DNA from: Emydura subglobosa
Lineage: Eukaryota > Chordata > Testudines > Chelidae
Direction: 5' to 3'
Length of the DNA stretch: 64,000 nt
NCBI GenBank assembly: GCA_007922225.1
Contig: ML680053.1
Span: 3,300,319 to 3,364,318 of the forward strand
Both the position numbers and the translations under genes were made by a program. Shown here one piece after another: positions 43,594-55,729 of the stretch (the first letter of the stretch is position 1; each line of letters begins with the position of its first letter). The notes beneath the pieces were generated by a model. That model searched no databases, was not told the DNA's origin, and saw only the letters and a program-made list of their open reading frames with translations.

Positions 43594-43879
43594 CTTGCAA
43601 CAAACAGTCTGTGGTTCACAGCCTCCTGGCTGGAGCAAGAACAACAACCTAGGATGGGCCTTCTGGCCTAGGGTGAACATGCAGCCAGCCTCAGCAGTGG
43701 AGCAGCAACAGAGGTTGGGAGGGACCTGGGACCACCCTACTCCACAGGGTCCGAGCCCAGGGCCCTGGCAGTGGCAGATAATCCTGTCATTGGGACACCA
43801 GTAACACACAAACTCACTGCCTCGCATCCCGGCAGCACAACCAGTCCAAAGTCTGGTTGCCCTGGGCTACTTCCTACCC

Positions 43880-44225
43880 AACTCTACTGGCGTTGCTCCG
43901 TCAGCACCAGGCTCTGTCTCACCGCTCCACAATTGGGCAGCCTCCCTCCAGTAACGCCTTGGGACCTTCCACCTTCTGGGTCAGTAGGGCACTGGTCTGC
44001 TCTGCCACTGGCCTGGGATCCTGCAGAGGGCTTGGCTTTCTAGAAGAGATGTCCACTTCCTTCCCTGGTCCAGCCTCCACTGAGCTACAGGGCCCTCCTT
44101 TTATATTTCCTGTCCTGCCCTTGCACTTCCTGTGAGGGGGTGGGGTGGGTTTGGCTCCACCCACCAGGGGGTAATGGGCCCTCCCTCTCGTGTCTGGAAA
44201 GAGGCCACTTTGCCTCACTACAATT
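43880..44225 (-). mobile_element. LTR-like repeat carrying a TATA promoter, second copy
   Basis: On the minus strand: CCCCCTGGTGGGTGGAGCCA, GGCAGGACAGGAA, TATAAAAGGAGGGCCCTG, TAGCTCAGTGGAGGCTGGA. It shares these blocks in order with the copy at 3.9 kb. It extends further downstream of the TATA box than that copy; its end there is uncertain. Confidence 0.4.
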
Positions 44226-45429
44226 TTTAACCTGACAATGTCCTCACGGGGAGGGAGGAGTTAAATCAACATGTCTTTGGTAAAATATTCTTAAAATGAC
44301 CCAATTTCATTTCTAACTATAAAACTTTTCAAAGGGTTACACTTACTGCTGCTGAGCGTCCAAGGGCCTTATAACCTCATTATCCATATCCTGCATCTCT
44401 TCCACATATGGAAAGCCCACTGATGTGAATGACCATTTTGCATTCAAATCGATGAAATGCTATGGCTCTATGGGGCACATGTGGGCTGTGTATCCAGTTA
44501 CATTATCTTAAAACACAGGCTGTATCCTCAGTCCAACCTATGGTGATTGACCCTAGCTGAGCATCTGAGCCCATCTATCATTGTCTAGACTCTATTAGAG
44601 TCACACAGACCAGCTTTAAATCTGGGGCTTCTGAAGTTAGGTGACTTAACCATCATATAACTGTCTACAGGTCTGACCCAAAGCCCATTGACACAGACTC
44701 CAAAAGTGGTGGGGTGGGGACTGCAGAGGACAAATGGGTGAATTTGCAAGTGTCTCCCTCCAAATGTGGGTGAACTGATCACCATGCAAAATACTAAAAG
44801 GTCAAACAAACAAAACAACTAATTACACGAATGTTTGGATACGTGAAAATCTTTACTGTTGACAGTTGATTGCAGCAGGATTAGAATCCAGTACAGAAGT
44901 TGCTGGAGGCAGATCTTGACAAGCCTTGGTATTTAAACAGAGCTAGAATAGTCAAAGTGTTGCTGTAAACAGTTCTTGGACCACAGAGCCCTATGTCTTT
45001 GACTTACTCCTGAGAACACATGCAGTGCCATCACATATCTTCATTGCAAGGATAAAGCTGTAGAAAATACTCAGACTAACAAAGCAATACACTGTATGGC
45101 CCTGATTTTAAGAAGGTCTCAGAGGACACTTCTTCCTAAATTCAGGGAGAAGGGCTCACACAATTAGAGGAAAGTGAAATACCCTGCAAAGACAACAATA
45201 CTTAGCACAGTACTGGAAATTCTGGTTTTCTTTTAAGATGAAAATATAACTTGCGTGCAATTAATATCAAGTACAAATCATTCACATATCTGGGTACTGG
45301 TAGACTGGCTCCAGGATACCATGATGACTGCATGAGTTCTCTCCTTCGCCAGCTTAAGTTCTTCTATGGTACCCATCACCTTACGTATTTATGAGCCAGA
45401 AATGTATATGTTGGATGGTGCCATTCCTA
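44226..45429. other. Unassigned intron sequence
   Basis: Nothing recognised. Confidence 0.45.
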
Positions 45430-46297
45430 CAAGTCACTTTATGGATGATACCAACCTAAGAGGGGTTGCAAGTGCTTTGCGGACAGGATTAAAATTCCAA
45501 ACAATCTGGACAAACTGAAGAAATGCGCGGAAGTAAATAGGATGAAATTCAATAAGGACAAATGCAAATTACTCCACATCAATTGCACACCTACAAAATG
45601 GGAAGTGACTGCCTGGGAAGGAGTACTGCGGAAAGGGATCTGGAGGTTACAGTGGATCACAAGCTAAATATGAGTCAATGGTGCAGCACGGTTGCAAAAG
45701 AAGCGAACATCATTCTGGGATGTCTCAGCAGGAGTGTTGTAAGCAAGACACAAGAAGTAATTCTTCTGCTCTACTCCACGCTGATAAGGACTCAACTGGA
45801 GTATTGTGTCCAGTTCTGGATGCCATATCTCAGGAAAGATGTGGACAAATTGGAGAAAGTCCAGAGAAGAGCAACAAAAACGATTAAAGGTCTAGAAAAC
45901 ATGACCTATGAAGAAAGACTGAAAAAAACCTGGGTTTGTTTAGTCTGGAGAAGAGAAGACTAGGGGGGACCTGATAACAGTTTTCAAGGAGGAGGGTGAA
46001 AATTTGTACTTGTTAACCTCTGAGGATAGGACAAGAAGAAACAGGTTTAAATTGCACCAAGGGAGGTTTAGGTTGGGCATTAGAAAAAAACTTCCTAACT
46101 GTCAAAGTAGTTAAGCACTGGAATAAATTGTGTAGGGAGGCTGTGTAATCTCCATCTTGGGAGGTTTTTAAGAACAGGTTAGACAAACACCTATCAGGGA
46201 TGGTCTAGTTATTACATAGTCCTGTCTTGAATGCAGGACTGTATGACCTCTCAAGATCCCTTCCAGTCTTACACTTCTATGGTTCTATGATTCTATT
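45430..46297 (+). mobile_element. CR1 LINE, 3' half of ORF2 and complete 3' end
   Basis: A plus-strand frame of 134 codons reads ERDLEVTVDHKLNMSQ, ILGCLSRSVVSKTQEV, LIRTQLEYCVQFWMPY and [17 protein letters not shown], the CR1 ORF2 C-terminus. It then shifts frame at TYEERLKKTWVCLVW. The 3' end follows (CAGGGATGGTCTAG, CCCTTCCAGTCTTAC) and closes with TCTATGGTTCTATGATTCTA repeats. Upstream, MDDTNLRG corresponds to the FADDTKLGG catalytic block with its Ala-Asp partly lost. Dead copy. Confidence 0.93.
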
Positions 46298-46497
46298 ACT
46301 TCCATGGGCCTATTTGTGGAATGAGATACTATTCTGCTGGAGTAAAGTTATCAGAGTTTGATCTTACATGCCTATAGATAGATATTAAAATATTATTGCC
46401 CAGAACTCAGTGAAGTACTTAAGCACATGCTTAATTTTAAGCATTGCTTAAGTCCATCTCTGTGCTTAACTGTATGTAAGAACACACATATAAATAT

Positions 46498-46612
46498 CAA
46501 AAACAACAAGAGTTCTGTGGCACTTTAAAGACTAACAAATTTTAGTCTTTAAAGTGCCACAGAACTCTCGTTGTTTTTGCTGTATACAGACTAACACGGC
46601 TACCCCTCTGGA
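46498..46612. mobile_element. Penelope-like hairpin element, short copy
   Basis: It is flanked by ACATATAAATAT and ACATTTAAATAT (11 of 12 identical). Inside, AACAAGAGTTCTGTGGCACT plus TTAAAGACTAACAAA meets its own reverse complement almost without a loop, followed by TGCTGTATACAGACTAACAC and GGCTACCCCTCTGG. Same design as the 30.9-kb element but half as long. Confidence 0.65.
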
Positions 46613-46624
46613 ACATTTAAATAT

Positions 46625-47391
46625 GTGTTTAAGTGCTTTGCTGAATCAGAGCCTATGTTATTGCAGTTAAGAACCTAAATTGAATCTTAATTTCAATTTA
46701 AAATGGAAATATGACACACCTGGGTGATGTGGTGGATGCTGGGAAAGACAAAGGTGTTTTGGATCAAATGTATACATTCAGGTTTGGTAAAATCTGGGTT
46801 CTGTTGGACCCCCTAACAGCTCTAAAAACAGGTCATTTATAGAACACACAAAGGAATTGGATGCAACAGTTTTCAAGAAAGGATGATCTGAATGTTCAAA
46901 GAATATGAAATGAAAACTTCCCAAGCAGACAGATAATAACACAACCCTCTGATCTGACATGCTGCAGCAGGAGTTGGGGAGGGGAATTGTCTTTTGTTCT
47001 GAACTGCTGCCAGGAGTCCAGATGAGATAACTTCTCTTTGGAGGGGGTGATCAATGTCACCATGCCATGGTGCAGATATTTGTCCTTGCAGGGGAGAAAT
47101 CCCATTGTGGAAGAAGACCTGCTGTTTTGGCCTTCATGGAAGCTGGGGCACGAAGGAATTTCAACACATTGCCTGCTCCTGTAACCTAGACTCTGCCCCT
47201 GATCCAGCAACGAGCGTGGGTTTCAACTGAAGTGCCGGACCAAGCCCTCAGAGCGATGTCTGGACACTTGTGGAGGAGCTGATGGAACAGGGCAGCGGTT
47301 GCTCAGATCACCGAGGGCAGTTCTTGGGCTGGGTGCAGGAATTACAGGGTGAAATTCTCTCCCCTGTGTTATAAAAATCTGTGAATCGAGG
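46625..47391. other. Unassigned intron sequence
   Basis: Nothing recognised; a 104-codon minus-strand frame has no domain signature. Confidence 0.45.
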
Positions 47392-47665
47392 GATATGTCT
47401 ACACTGCTGGGACTACAGAAGCACAGCTACAGCGCAGCAGCTGTGCCACTGGAGCATCATAGTGTAGACACTTTTCCATCTATGTAGTTAATCTGCCTCT
47501 CCGAGAGGCAGTAGTTAGGTCAACAAAAGAATTCTTCTGTTGACCTAGTTGTGTCTACAGTGGGGGTTAGGTTGACCTAACTATGTTGCACAGGGCGTGA
47601 AATTTTACACAGCCCTGAGCGATGCAGCCAGGTCAATCTAATTTTTAAGCGTAGGCCGGGATTAG
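47392..47665. mobile_element. MITE of the GTCTACAC family
   Basis: GGATATGTCTACACTGCTGG at the left, internal inverted GTGTAGACA, TAGTTAGGTCAACAAAAGAA / TTCTGTTGACCTAG, and a right end TTTTTAAGCGTAGGCC. Ends and internal words are shared with the 6.6-kb and 36.6-kb elements. Confidence 0.55.
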
Positions 47666-49184
47666 GTTAATCATCCAAACCGCGACAGTCGACTATCTCT
47701 CCTGGCTCTCTTTTCTCCACTCAGTGTGGAAGGAATTGTGGGAGCTGACCAGTCTGCTCTGTCCTAGGGAAAGTCAGAATGGTTTCTGGCAAGGGGTGGA
47801 CGTCTCTGTTTTCCGCCATTTAATACTATTGGCCAAAACATTCTTCCTAGTCCCATTTGGCAACTGGTTTCCCCCCGCCCCGGTGTTTCTAGTAGAGCCT
47901 GAAATCAATAAGGCTTTCCAATATGCCTTCTTATCTGTGCATCGTCTTCATCAATCATGTCAATACAGCTGTGGGAATAGAACTGAGCTGAGTGCCATTC
48001 ACCAAGCAGCAAAGGAGACACAGGAGGAGCAAAGCTGTTGTCCTCTAGGTCCTACTTAAATGGCTGCTATTGTCTTGCTGTTCTGTCGCTCCATTGACTA
48101 TGTCCGGAGTATCACTTACCATTTATGCTAGACACAGGGTACTGTAGGACTTAAAGAAATAAGCGAAGGTTCGTCTGCAGACAGGGAAAGTTAACTGGTT
48201 ATTCAAGTCTGAAAACACAGTCAGCGCCTCGCGGGGATGTAACTCTCCTTGTACACTCGTGCAGGAGCATCCCAGACAGGGCCGCTGAGCACTAGCAGCT
48301 GGCAAGATGAAGGGTGCTGGTAGCTCTAAGAGGGGTGCTGGGGAGGGGAGAGGCTGCTACTGTTGGGAGAACATGGATTTTACACCTCTGTGCCACCCTG
48401 CTCAACGCGAGCGGGAGGTTCAGCCCCCCGATTCCAGCACACTTTGTAAATCTGTCTGCGAGCCTCTCCAAGAACAGCAAGCATCATCCCAAGACATTTT
48501 CAGAAATAAAGACCTATACAAATGAAGCACATTTTATAACACGAAACTGAGCTCTGCGTAGGAGGAGACTCGCAGTTCAAAAATAGCCAGGGAGCATGAG
48601 TCTCCTCTTCCTTACACTGGTGTAACACTGGTGACTTCAGTGAAGTCACTCCTGGTTTACAGTAGTATGACAGCGGAACTAGGACCATGACGCTTTGCAA
48701 ATGCAACTAGGGCCTGTCCCAGCTCCTGCTGAAATCAATGGAAAAACTCCCATTGATCTTGGCAGGAGCTGGATCATGTCCTTAATTATTGACAAGCCAG
48801 GCATTTCAGGCCTACGTCTGGTCAGATCAATCCACTTTGCATTCTGCATCGGCAGAGACGTCCAGCCAGCCTTCCCCTGGGCAGAACTGCCACCATTTCA
48901 GCATTTTCACATGCTAATTAACACCAACTATTTCATGCTGTTAAAAGTGCAGTGCAAAGAAAAACCGGCAGTGGCAGCCCACTGAACATGACTTCAGCAC
49001 ATATTGCTAATTAGTACCAAAGGAACAGGGCCTGATCCAGCAGTCCATCAACTGACAACGCTCCCTTCGATTTCAAGGTCCCATCAAATTCATTGGGAGC
49101 GGTGACGCAAGATCATGCCCTAAATTGCCACCGATGCCTATGGGTAACATTTTCAGAAGTGCCTAAATTCCCTTTACTGCCTCG
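47666..49184. other. Intron sequence with palindromic short elements
   Basis: Palindromes lie at 48,711-48,783 (GGCCTGTCCCAGCTCCTGC ... GGCAGGAGCTGGATCATG) and 49,027-49,122 (GGGCCTGATCCAGCAG ... GCAAGATCATGCCC). A 111-codon frame at 47,724-48,059 is unassigned. No gene. Confidence 0.45.
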
Positions 49185-49385
49185 CTCTTATATAGCACTT
49201 TTCAACAGCAGATTTCGAAGCACTGTGCGAAGGAGATCAGCATCATTATCCCCATTTTATAGATGAGGAAACTGAGGCACACAGCGGTGACGTGACTTGT
49301 CCAAGGTCACACAGCAGAGGCAAGACTAGAATCCAGGTCTCCTGGCTCTTTGTCCAGTGCACTACACCGTAGGCCACACTGGCTT
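49185..49385 (-). mobile_element. MIR-like CORE-SINE
   Basis: CCCCATTTTATAGATGAGGA, AACTGAGGCACACAGCGG, CTTGTCCAAGGTCACACAGC and ATCCAGGTCTCCTGGCTC: a well preserved antisense core and head. Confidence 0.9.
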
Positions 49386-49424
49386 GGTTTATACATCACG
49401 TTACACTGGCTTAACTAAATTAGA

Positions 49425-50475
49425 GAACATAAAAACATAAGAATGGCGACAGTGGGTCAAACCAATGGGCCATCTAACCCAATATCCTGTCAGCCAGCAG
49501 TGACAGGTTCCAGATACTACAGAGGGAGTGAACAGAACAGCTCACTTTACTGAATGATCCATCCTCCGTCACCCCTGTCATCCAGTCCCAGCATCTAGCA
49601 GTTCAACGTTTAGGGACATCCAGAGCATGGGTTTGTGTCCAGAACTATTTTGGCTAATAGGTCCATCAATGGCTATCCTCCATGAACTCATCTAATTCTT
49701 TTGTGAACCCAGTTATATTTTTGGCCTTCACAACATCCCCAGCAATGAGGTTCACAGGGTGACTGTGCATTGCGTGAAGAAATACTTCCTTACATTTGTT
49801 TTAAACTTGCTGCCTATTAATTTCATTGGGTAACCTGGTTCTTGTGTTATGTGAAGGAGTAAATAACACTTCCTTCTTCATTTTTTCCCCACAGTTCATG
49901 ATTTCATAGACCTCTAATATCTCGCCCCTCAGTCATCTCTTTTCCAAGTCGAACAGCCCCAGTCTCTTTAATCTCTTCTCATAGGGAAGCGGTTTCATAC
50001 CCCTCATAATTTTTGTTGCTCTTCTCTGTACTTTTTCCAATTCTAATATGTCTTTTTTGAGATGGGGGCGACCAGATTTGTCACCTAAAAAAAAAGGCTC
50101 AGATGTGAGAATCTCCCTCACATCCTCTGCAGTGAAGACCGATGCAAAAAATTCATAGAACTTCTTCACAACGGCCTTGTCTTCCTTGAGTGTTCCTTTA
50201 GCACCTCGATCATACAGTGGCCCCACTGACTGTTTGGCAGGCTTCCTGCTCCTGATGTACTTAAGAAAAAATTGCTGTTAATTTGTGTGTCTTTTGGTAG
50301 TTCCTCTTCGAATTCTTTTTTGGCCTGTCTAATTATACTTTTACACTTGACTTGCCAGAGTTTATACTCCTTTATTTTTCTCAGTAGGATCTGACTTCCA
50401 ATTTTTTCAAAGATGTCTTTTTGTCTCTAGCTGCCTCTTTTACTCTGTTGTTTAGCCATAGTGGCATTTTTCGGA
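49425..50475 (-). mobile_element. CR1 LINE with a large internal deletion
   Basis: From 50,475 down, the minus strand gives ORF2 sequence before the reverse transcriptase ([32 protein letters not shown]). Near 50,075 it jumps, in one open frame, to the C-terminal block [17 protein letters not shown] and [13 protein letters not shown]. The usual 3' region follows down to 49,425 (TGTCACTGCTGGCTGACAGG on the minus strand). The whole polymerase core is missing. Confidence 0.85.
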
Positions 50476-51104
50476 GGGGGGGGGGGCCCCCTCTTACTTT
50501 TTTTTTTAAAATTTGGGTATACAAATAGTTTCCATTTTTCCACTGTGTCCCTTCAAAATACCTGTCTGTCTAGTCTATCAGCTGGTAGCACAGAAGTCCA
50601 TAACCCAGTATAAATACTTCATAGCACACATTTCTGCAAATCAATGAGCCACATTTCTACTGTGTCCTGAGAGTGTACTACCAGCGAGTGAAATCAGGCA
50701 TAGAGACATGCAATATGCAACATGTGTATCTTCATTAAAACTCCATCATGCATGCATTCTGACAACAATAGAAATATGAATAATGTAACGCAGAACATGT
50801 AGGTAGCCAAGATTAATCCAGAGCAGTGTTGATTCCACTGCTGGCAATGGTGTACATCTGTCTTTTTACAAGACTATTTAAAGTGAAATTAAGGTAATTT
50901 TTAGGTAGCAAAAATTACTGTATTGCTGCTGGCTTTGATGTGATAGGCTGAATTCTGCCCTCCATTACTCCCATGCAATGTATTCATGAAGGTTTCTTGT
51001 ACTGAAATAAATAAGGCTGTATTTATTTTTAACTGGGACTATTGAGTCAGTAATAAAGATGGATCGGAACCAAAATCCTAGATCCAAATACCACTGAACT
51101 TTTT
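50476..51104. other. Unassigned intron sequence
   Basis: A G-run at about 50,477-50,487 borders the CR1. Nothing else recognised. Confidence 0.45.
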
Positions 51105-51716
51105 GAGGGTGGGTGGGAGGGTTGGAGTCAGGAAGTTTAGACTTGAAATTAGACGAAGGTTTCTAACCATCAGAGGAGTGAAGTTCTGGAACAGCCTTCC
51201 AAGGGGAGCAGTGGGGGCAAAAAATCTAGCTGGTTTCAAAACTGAGATTGATAAATTTATGAGGGGATGGTGTTATGGGACAGCCTAATTTGGCAATTAA
51301 CTGATCTTTGACTACTAGTGGTAAATATGCCAATGGCCTATGATGGGACCTTTGATGGGGTGGGTTCTGAGTTACTACTGAGAATTCTTTCTTGGGTGTC
51401 TGGCTGGTGAGTCTTACCCACATGCTCATCGCCATATTTGGGGTTGGGAAGGAATTTTCCTCCAGGGCAGATTGGCAGAGGCCCTGGGGGGTTTTCGCCT
51501 TCCTCTGTGGCATGAGGCACGGCTCACTTGCTGGTGGATTCTCTGTACCTTGAAGTCTTTAAACCATGATTTGAGGACTTCAATAACTCAGTCATAGGTT
51601 CAGGGTCTATTACAGGAGTGAGTGGGTGAGGTTCTGTGGCCTGTCTTGTGCGGGAGATCAGACTAGATGATCATACTGGTCCCTTCTGACCTTAAAGTCT
51701 ATGAGCCTATGAGTCT
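51105..51716 (+). mobile_element. LINE fragment (CR1/L3 type), C-terminus and 3' end
   Basis: A short frame reads FRLEIRRRFLTIRGVKFWN and SLPRGAVGAKNLAGFKTEI, matching the CR1 ORF2 end (F-x-L-N-x-R-K-F... W-N-x-L-P). The UTR carries GGGAAGGAATTTTCCTCC. It ends GACTAGATGATCATACTGG and CTTAAAGTCTATGAGCC. The terminus differs from the TCTATGATTCT-ended CR1 copies, so it is another subfamily. Confidence 0.8.
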
Positions 51717-52984
51717 GAACCAGGATCCTAATCTTAAATCTTCACAGTTCATTCATTATCTCTATAAACAGGCCCACCTTTGCTCCAATTCTGAACAACC
51801 TTTAACTTTGGGGTGAGCAAAACCAGGAACCAGATGTGAATGATGCAGCTCTAGATTGTCACTCTTCGCAGTATACTCCATCAAGCTGGCAAGTGGAGAC
51901 TTTTTGCATGATCCTTGAGCCCATACATCAAATTTTAAGTAGGGGTTTTGGGAAGAAATGCAGGGACATGGATTTTACCTCCACTGAAATACACTGGGCT
52001 AGTACCCAGACAATGTGCTATTGGGTGCTTTAAAGGCGCAATAGACAGACTAGACAAACAGGTATTTTGGAGGGACACCGTGGAAAAATGTGGAAATCCC
52101 TTGTAAATAGAGACAGTCAGCATGTGACTATCATACAAAGTCTAGCCCTGGGTCTACATAGTTCAATAGGCAGCCACAAAAGCCCACACAAAACTACAGG
52201 TCAAAGGGACAGCATGGGGATAACTGAGGGCAAAGTTAGGTCCACTGAGTGCATAGCACACGTAACACAATAGAGTAATACTTGGCCCACTCCTTTTTCA
52301 GCTGACTCTTCCTTCGTTTGTAGTTATTCAGGCCTGTGGAGGGCATAAAAGATTTGATCAATGGTAGAAGGTGACACAGTAAGACCCCTCTTTTCTCCCC
52401 AAAAAACAGGCTGAAAGCTTTTGAAAATGTAAACAACATTTGCACATCAATCATCATATGACAGAGAAGACCAATTGAATCTGGTTCTCAAACAACTGGC
52501 TTAGCCCCATGCGATTGGATCAGCAAACACCAGGGCCATCAGCGTGTCTCAGGGGAGTCTGGGCAAGAGACAGCTCCAGACGCTGCAGCAGATGGCTACA
52601 TTGTAAGACCTCTTGCTAATTAGGTAAAACAAGGGACAATAGAAGTGGATGAAGCAATTATTGGTCAGAGCTGGGACTGCTGCCACAGATGCTGCTGGTA
52701 TGACCGCTGCCATCAAAACCCAGAAATGCTGAAAAGTCTCGCTTAGTAGGTTATGTGAAGCCAGGCTTTAAAAAAAAAAAAAAAAGGTCTTTTATAATTA
52801 ATGCACTTTGAGGTTTTCTCCAAAGGTTACATGGATCCAAAGCCTTTATGCTGAACAACGAACAAGACGGGTTGCACTTTTACACCCCAAAGGAGTTTAC
52901 AGTAACACGGGCGACTATGTATTTTCTATTAAAAGTTTCTTTCTAAACCCTGATCTAGAAATATATATATATATTACAGTGGCC
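51717..52984. other. Unassigned intron sequence
   Basis: A-run at 52,770-52,784 and a short (AT)n at about 52,960. No gene. Confidence 0.45.
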
Positions 52985-53275
52985 ACAGAAATAGTGTTAT
53001 TATTATTTGTATTACAGAAGCAAGATTGAAGCCCTATTGTGCAAGGTGCTGTACAAATACCTAATAAGAGACAATCCTTGCCCTGAAGAGTTTACAGCCT
53101 AAACATGCAAGACAAACAAAGGAAGAATTATTGTCCCCAAGTTACAGAGAGGGAACTTGGGCACAGAGATGGAGTGAATTCTGCAAGATGCCACAAAGAA
53201 TCTGTGGTAGACCCAGGACTTGGACCCAGATGTCCTGATTCTCTAGTGCCTTAACCACAGAACCTTCCTTCCTCT
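52985..53275 (-). mobile_element. MIR-like CORE-SINE, near full length
   Basis: Starting from a TTATTATTATTTGTATTAC tail: GCACAATAGGGCTTCAATC on the minus strand, CAAGGTGCTGTACAAATACC, CCTTGCCCTGAAGAGTTTAC, the core TTACAGAGAGGGAACTTGGG, and the head CCTGATTCTCTAGTGCCTTA. Confidence 0.85.
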
Positions 53276-53569
53276 TTCTTTCCTCTGACATATGGCAAAC
53301 AAGAAAGCAAATTCAGAGGTGATATGTGTTTTTCCAGACACACAAAGCAAATCATATAGAGTGAGTCAGAAAGGCTTTCATGTCAAACAGAAGTCTCCAT
53401 TGAAGAGTACAGCGTGGATGTCTCCTCTATAAATATCTGCACTGAACTAAGTATAAAATGGCTGCCGGTCTTTGTAAACCACATTGCCAGAGATGTAAAA
53501 GTGCAGTACACAGAAAACAAAGATGTAATAGTTACACAGATTAGGGCTAAAAATTTCAGAAACACCTAT

Positions 53570-53850
53570 ACGATTTAGGAGCCTAACTTCTATGTTCAGA
53601 AGTGACTGAGGCACGTACGCCTCATTGAAAGTCAGTAAGTGCCTACGGGCCAGACTGAAGATGCAGGTAGGTACCTATCTTGCTAAGGCACATTTGAAAA
53701 TATCAGTAGGTGCCTAACTCCCATTGAAATTAAATGAAGGTAGGCACCTAAATACATTGGATGGTCTGGGTTGTACGCACCTAAGTCCCATTGACTTTCA
53801 ATAAGATTTAGGTTCTTAAGTGCCTAAATTACATCTGAAAATGTTTCCCA
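53570..53850. repeat. TAGGCACCTA-rich palindromic repeat
   Basis: GGAGCCTAACTTCTATGTTC, repeated TAGGTGCCTAACTCCCATTG and GTAGGCACCTAAATAC, and CCTAAGTCCCATTGACTTTC. The units are inverted about the middle, a MITE-like design. Confidence 0.5.
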
Positions 53851-55639
53851 AGATGATCACAGCCTTTCCACATGGCCTTAAATCTACAAAGGATGCTCCT
53901 ATCCTGTTCCTGAGGGGTTACAGTTCATTTAGAACAGTGTAAAAACACTTCCAGTTATTCCTTGCAATGTGCACCACCCTGCACGTCTCAGCATTTCACC
54001 TACTTCTACGCTGCTCCTTCTGTAAACTCTCCTCGCTGTGGGTTCCCCAAAGGTGTTTTGCAATCATACAGCTACCCGCAAAGGCTTTGAAATGTGTCTT
54101 GGCTGGCAATGTTCTTAACTTTTAGGTAATGGAATTTTTTTTAAGTAAAATGTCCAAGATATTAAACATCTGTAAAGAAATTTCATAAATCTATTTTATA
54201 TTATTAAATGAGTAAATACTGCATACGTTTACACTCCCTCCAAGCCACTGGGGTCCACTGGGTAAATAATCTGCATTTGGAAACAAGTCTGTAAATACTT
54301 ATTTCTTTGGTGCTGTTCCAAGTTTAATTGACCAACTAAAACCTGCTAAGAACATATGTATTAAACGGGTACTTAACTGAGAGACCAGAGCAAGGACGAA
54401 AACTCCTTTCCGGCAAACATGCATGGTTTAAACAAATTCCTAAATTGATATTTATTGCAACTGACAGAGCAGAAAGCTTGGAAAAAGCTGCGCCTTCCTC
54501 TCCCATAAATAATTCATAGTTTGTAACATTTCATAAATATTATATGTTAAATAAAGAAAAGTAAATGTTAAAAAATGCAATCAAGTCCGATTAAAGCTGG
54601 GGGAGAAATGAACAGCACTGCGGCTGGTGAAAGTGAAGGTCTGTAAATGACAGGGCTGGGTCTTTCCTTATTTGCCAGCACACCCCAACCCACAACAAAA
54701 GCAGTTAAAGACGAGACTATTTTGCTCAGCAGGAATCAGAGGACCAGATCTTCACTATGCTGTATAGGATCAAATCCTTCTCCTTTCTATACCAGGGGAA
54801 GGGAGTCTTTCCTCTGATCTCCTTGGCATTTGGATTAAGCCTCTTTTTTATCAGTGTTAACTCACACAGCTTTCCTCCACCCCCAAAATAGAGACTCTCC
54901 TTTAGGGGAGATCCAGGGGCAGCAGCTGCTAGAGAGACAGGTCACAGCCCGGAGGCGGACTCTGGCTGCACCGGCAATGAAGTGCCCCCTGACCCTTGCC
55001 ACACGGCTGACTCCACTGGATCCCCAGAGACCCTTGTGAACCTGGCAGGATTTGTGGGCTTGCTTCATTTTGGGGGGCCCCTTATAATCTCATCTGTGCT
55101 TACTAGGAGGGAGAGTGCAACGCCTCTACTGCACGCTGTCTTCCCTTTGTGTTTTCCAATGCACATCAGCCTGTGTTTCCAGCTGCATATTGTACCTAGC
55201 TCAGTGCCACATTCACAAACCCACACTCACAGGCCTGCGCATACAACACTCGCTGGCAGAGAGGCACGGAGAGAAGTTCTCGACAGCCCAAAGGCCCACT
55301 CAGGCCTCGGGCCGTAGAGGGCAACGAAGATGTTGTGTAGGGCGTGGGGCGTGGTCTGCAAGCTGATGTGTCCGTGGTTCCGTGCTGCCCTTAACTGGCA
55401 TTTGCAAACCCAACCTGTGCAGCGCATTTGTGCACTTTGGTGTCTGAGGTTCAGTAGGTGGCACTGTGCCCCTGAGTCCAGGGACAATGTCCCAGCCTGG
55501 GGGTAGGAGGCCCTATGCCACGGGAGAGGCTGGCATAAATGTCCAAGTTACGCCTTTTTTGGGCGCTCAGCTTGAGATCCCTTAAAACGGCCTGATTCTC
55601 AGACACATCTGAACAACTGCCCGATGATAGAGAATGGCT
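53851..55639. other. Unique AT-rich stretch, possible conserved non-coding DNA, then unassigned
   Basis: 54,120-54,620 is repeat-free, CpG-poor and rich in TAAT-type words (GTTTAATTGACC, CCATAAATAATTC). After 54,850 short frames occur but no gene is recognised. Confidence 0.35.
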
Positions 55640-55729
55640 AGATAACGCTTGGTCCTGCCACAAGTGCCGGGGACTGGACCAGATGAGCTTGCGAGTTCCC
55701 GTCCCTCCAGTCCTACAATTCTATGAAGA
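55640..55729 (+). mobile_element. CR1 3' end
   Basis: GGGGACTGGACCAGATGAGC, then CCCGTCCCTCCAGTCCTACA and ATTCTATGA. Confidence 0.8.
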
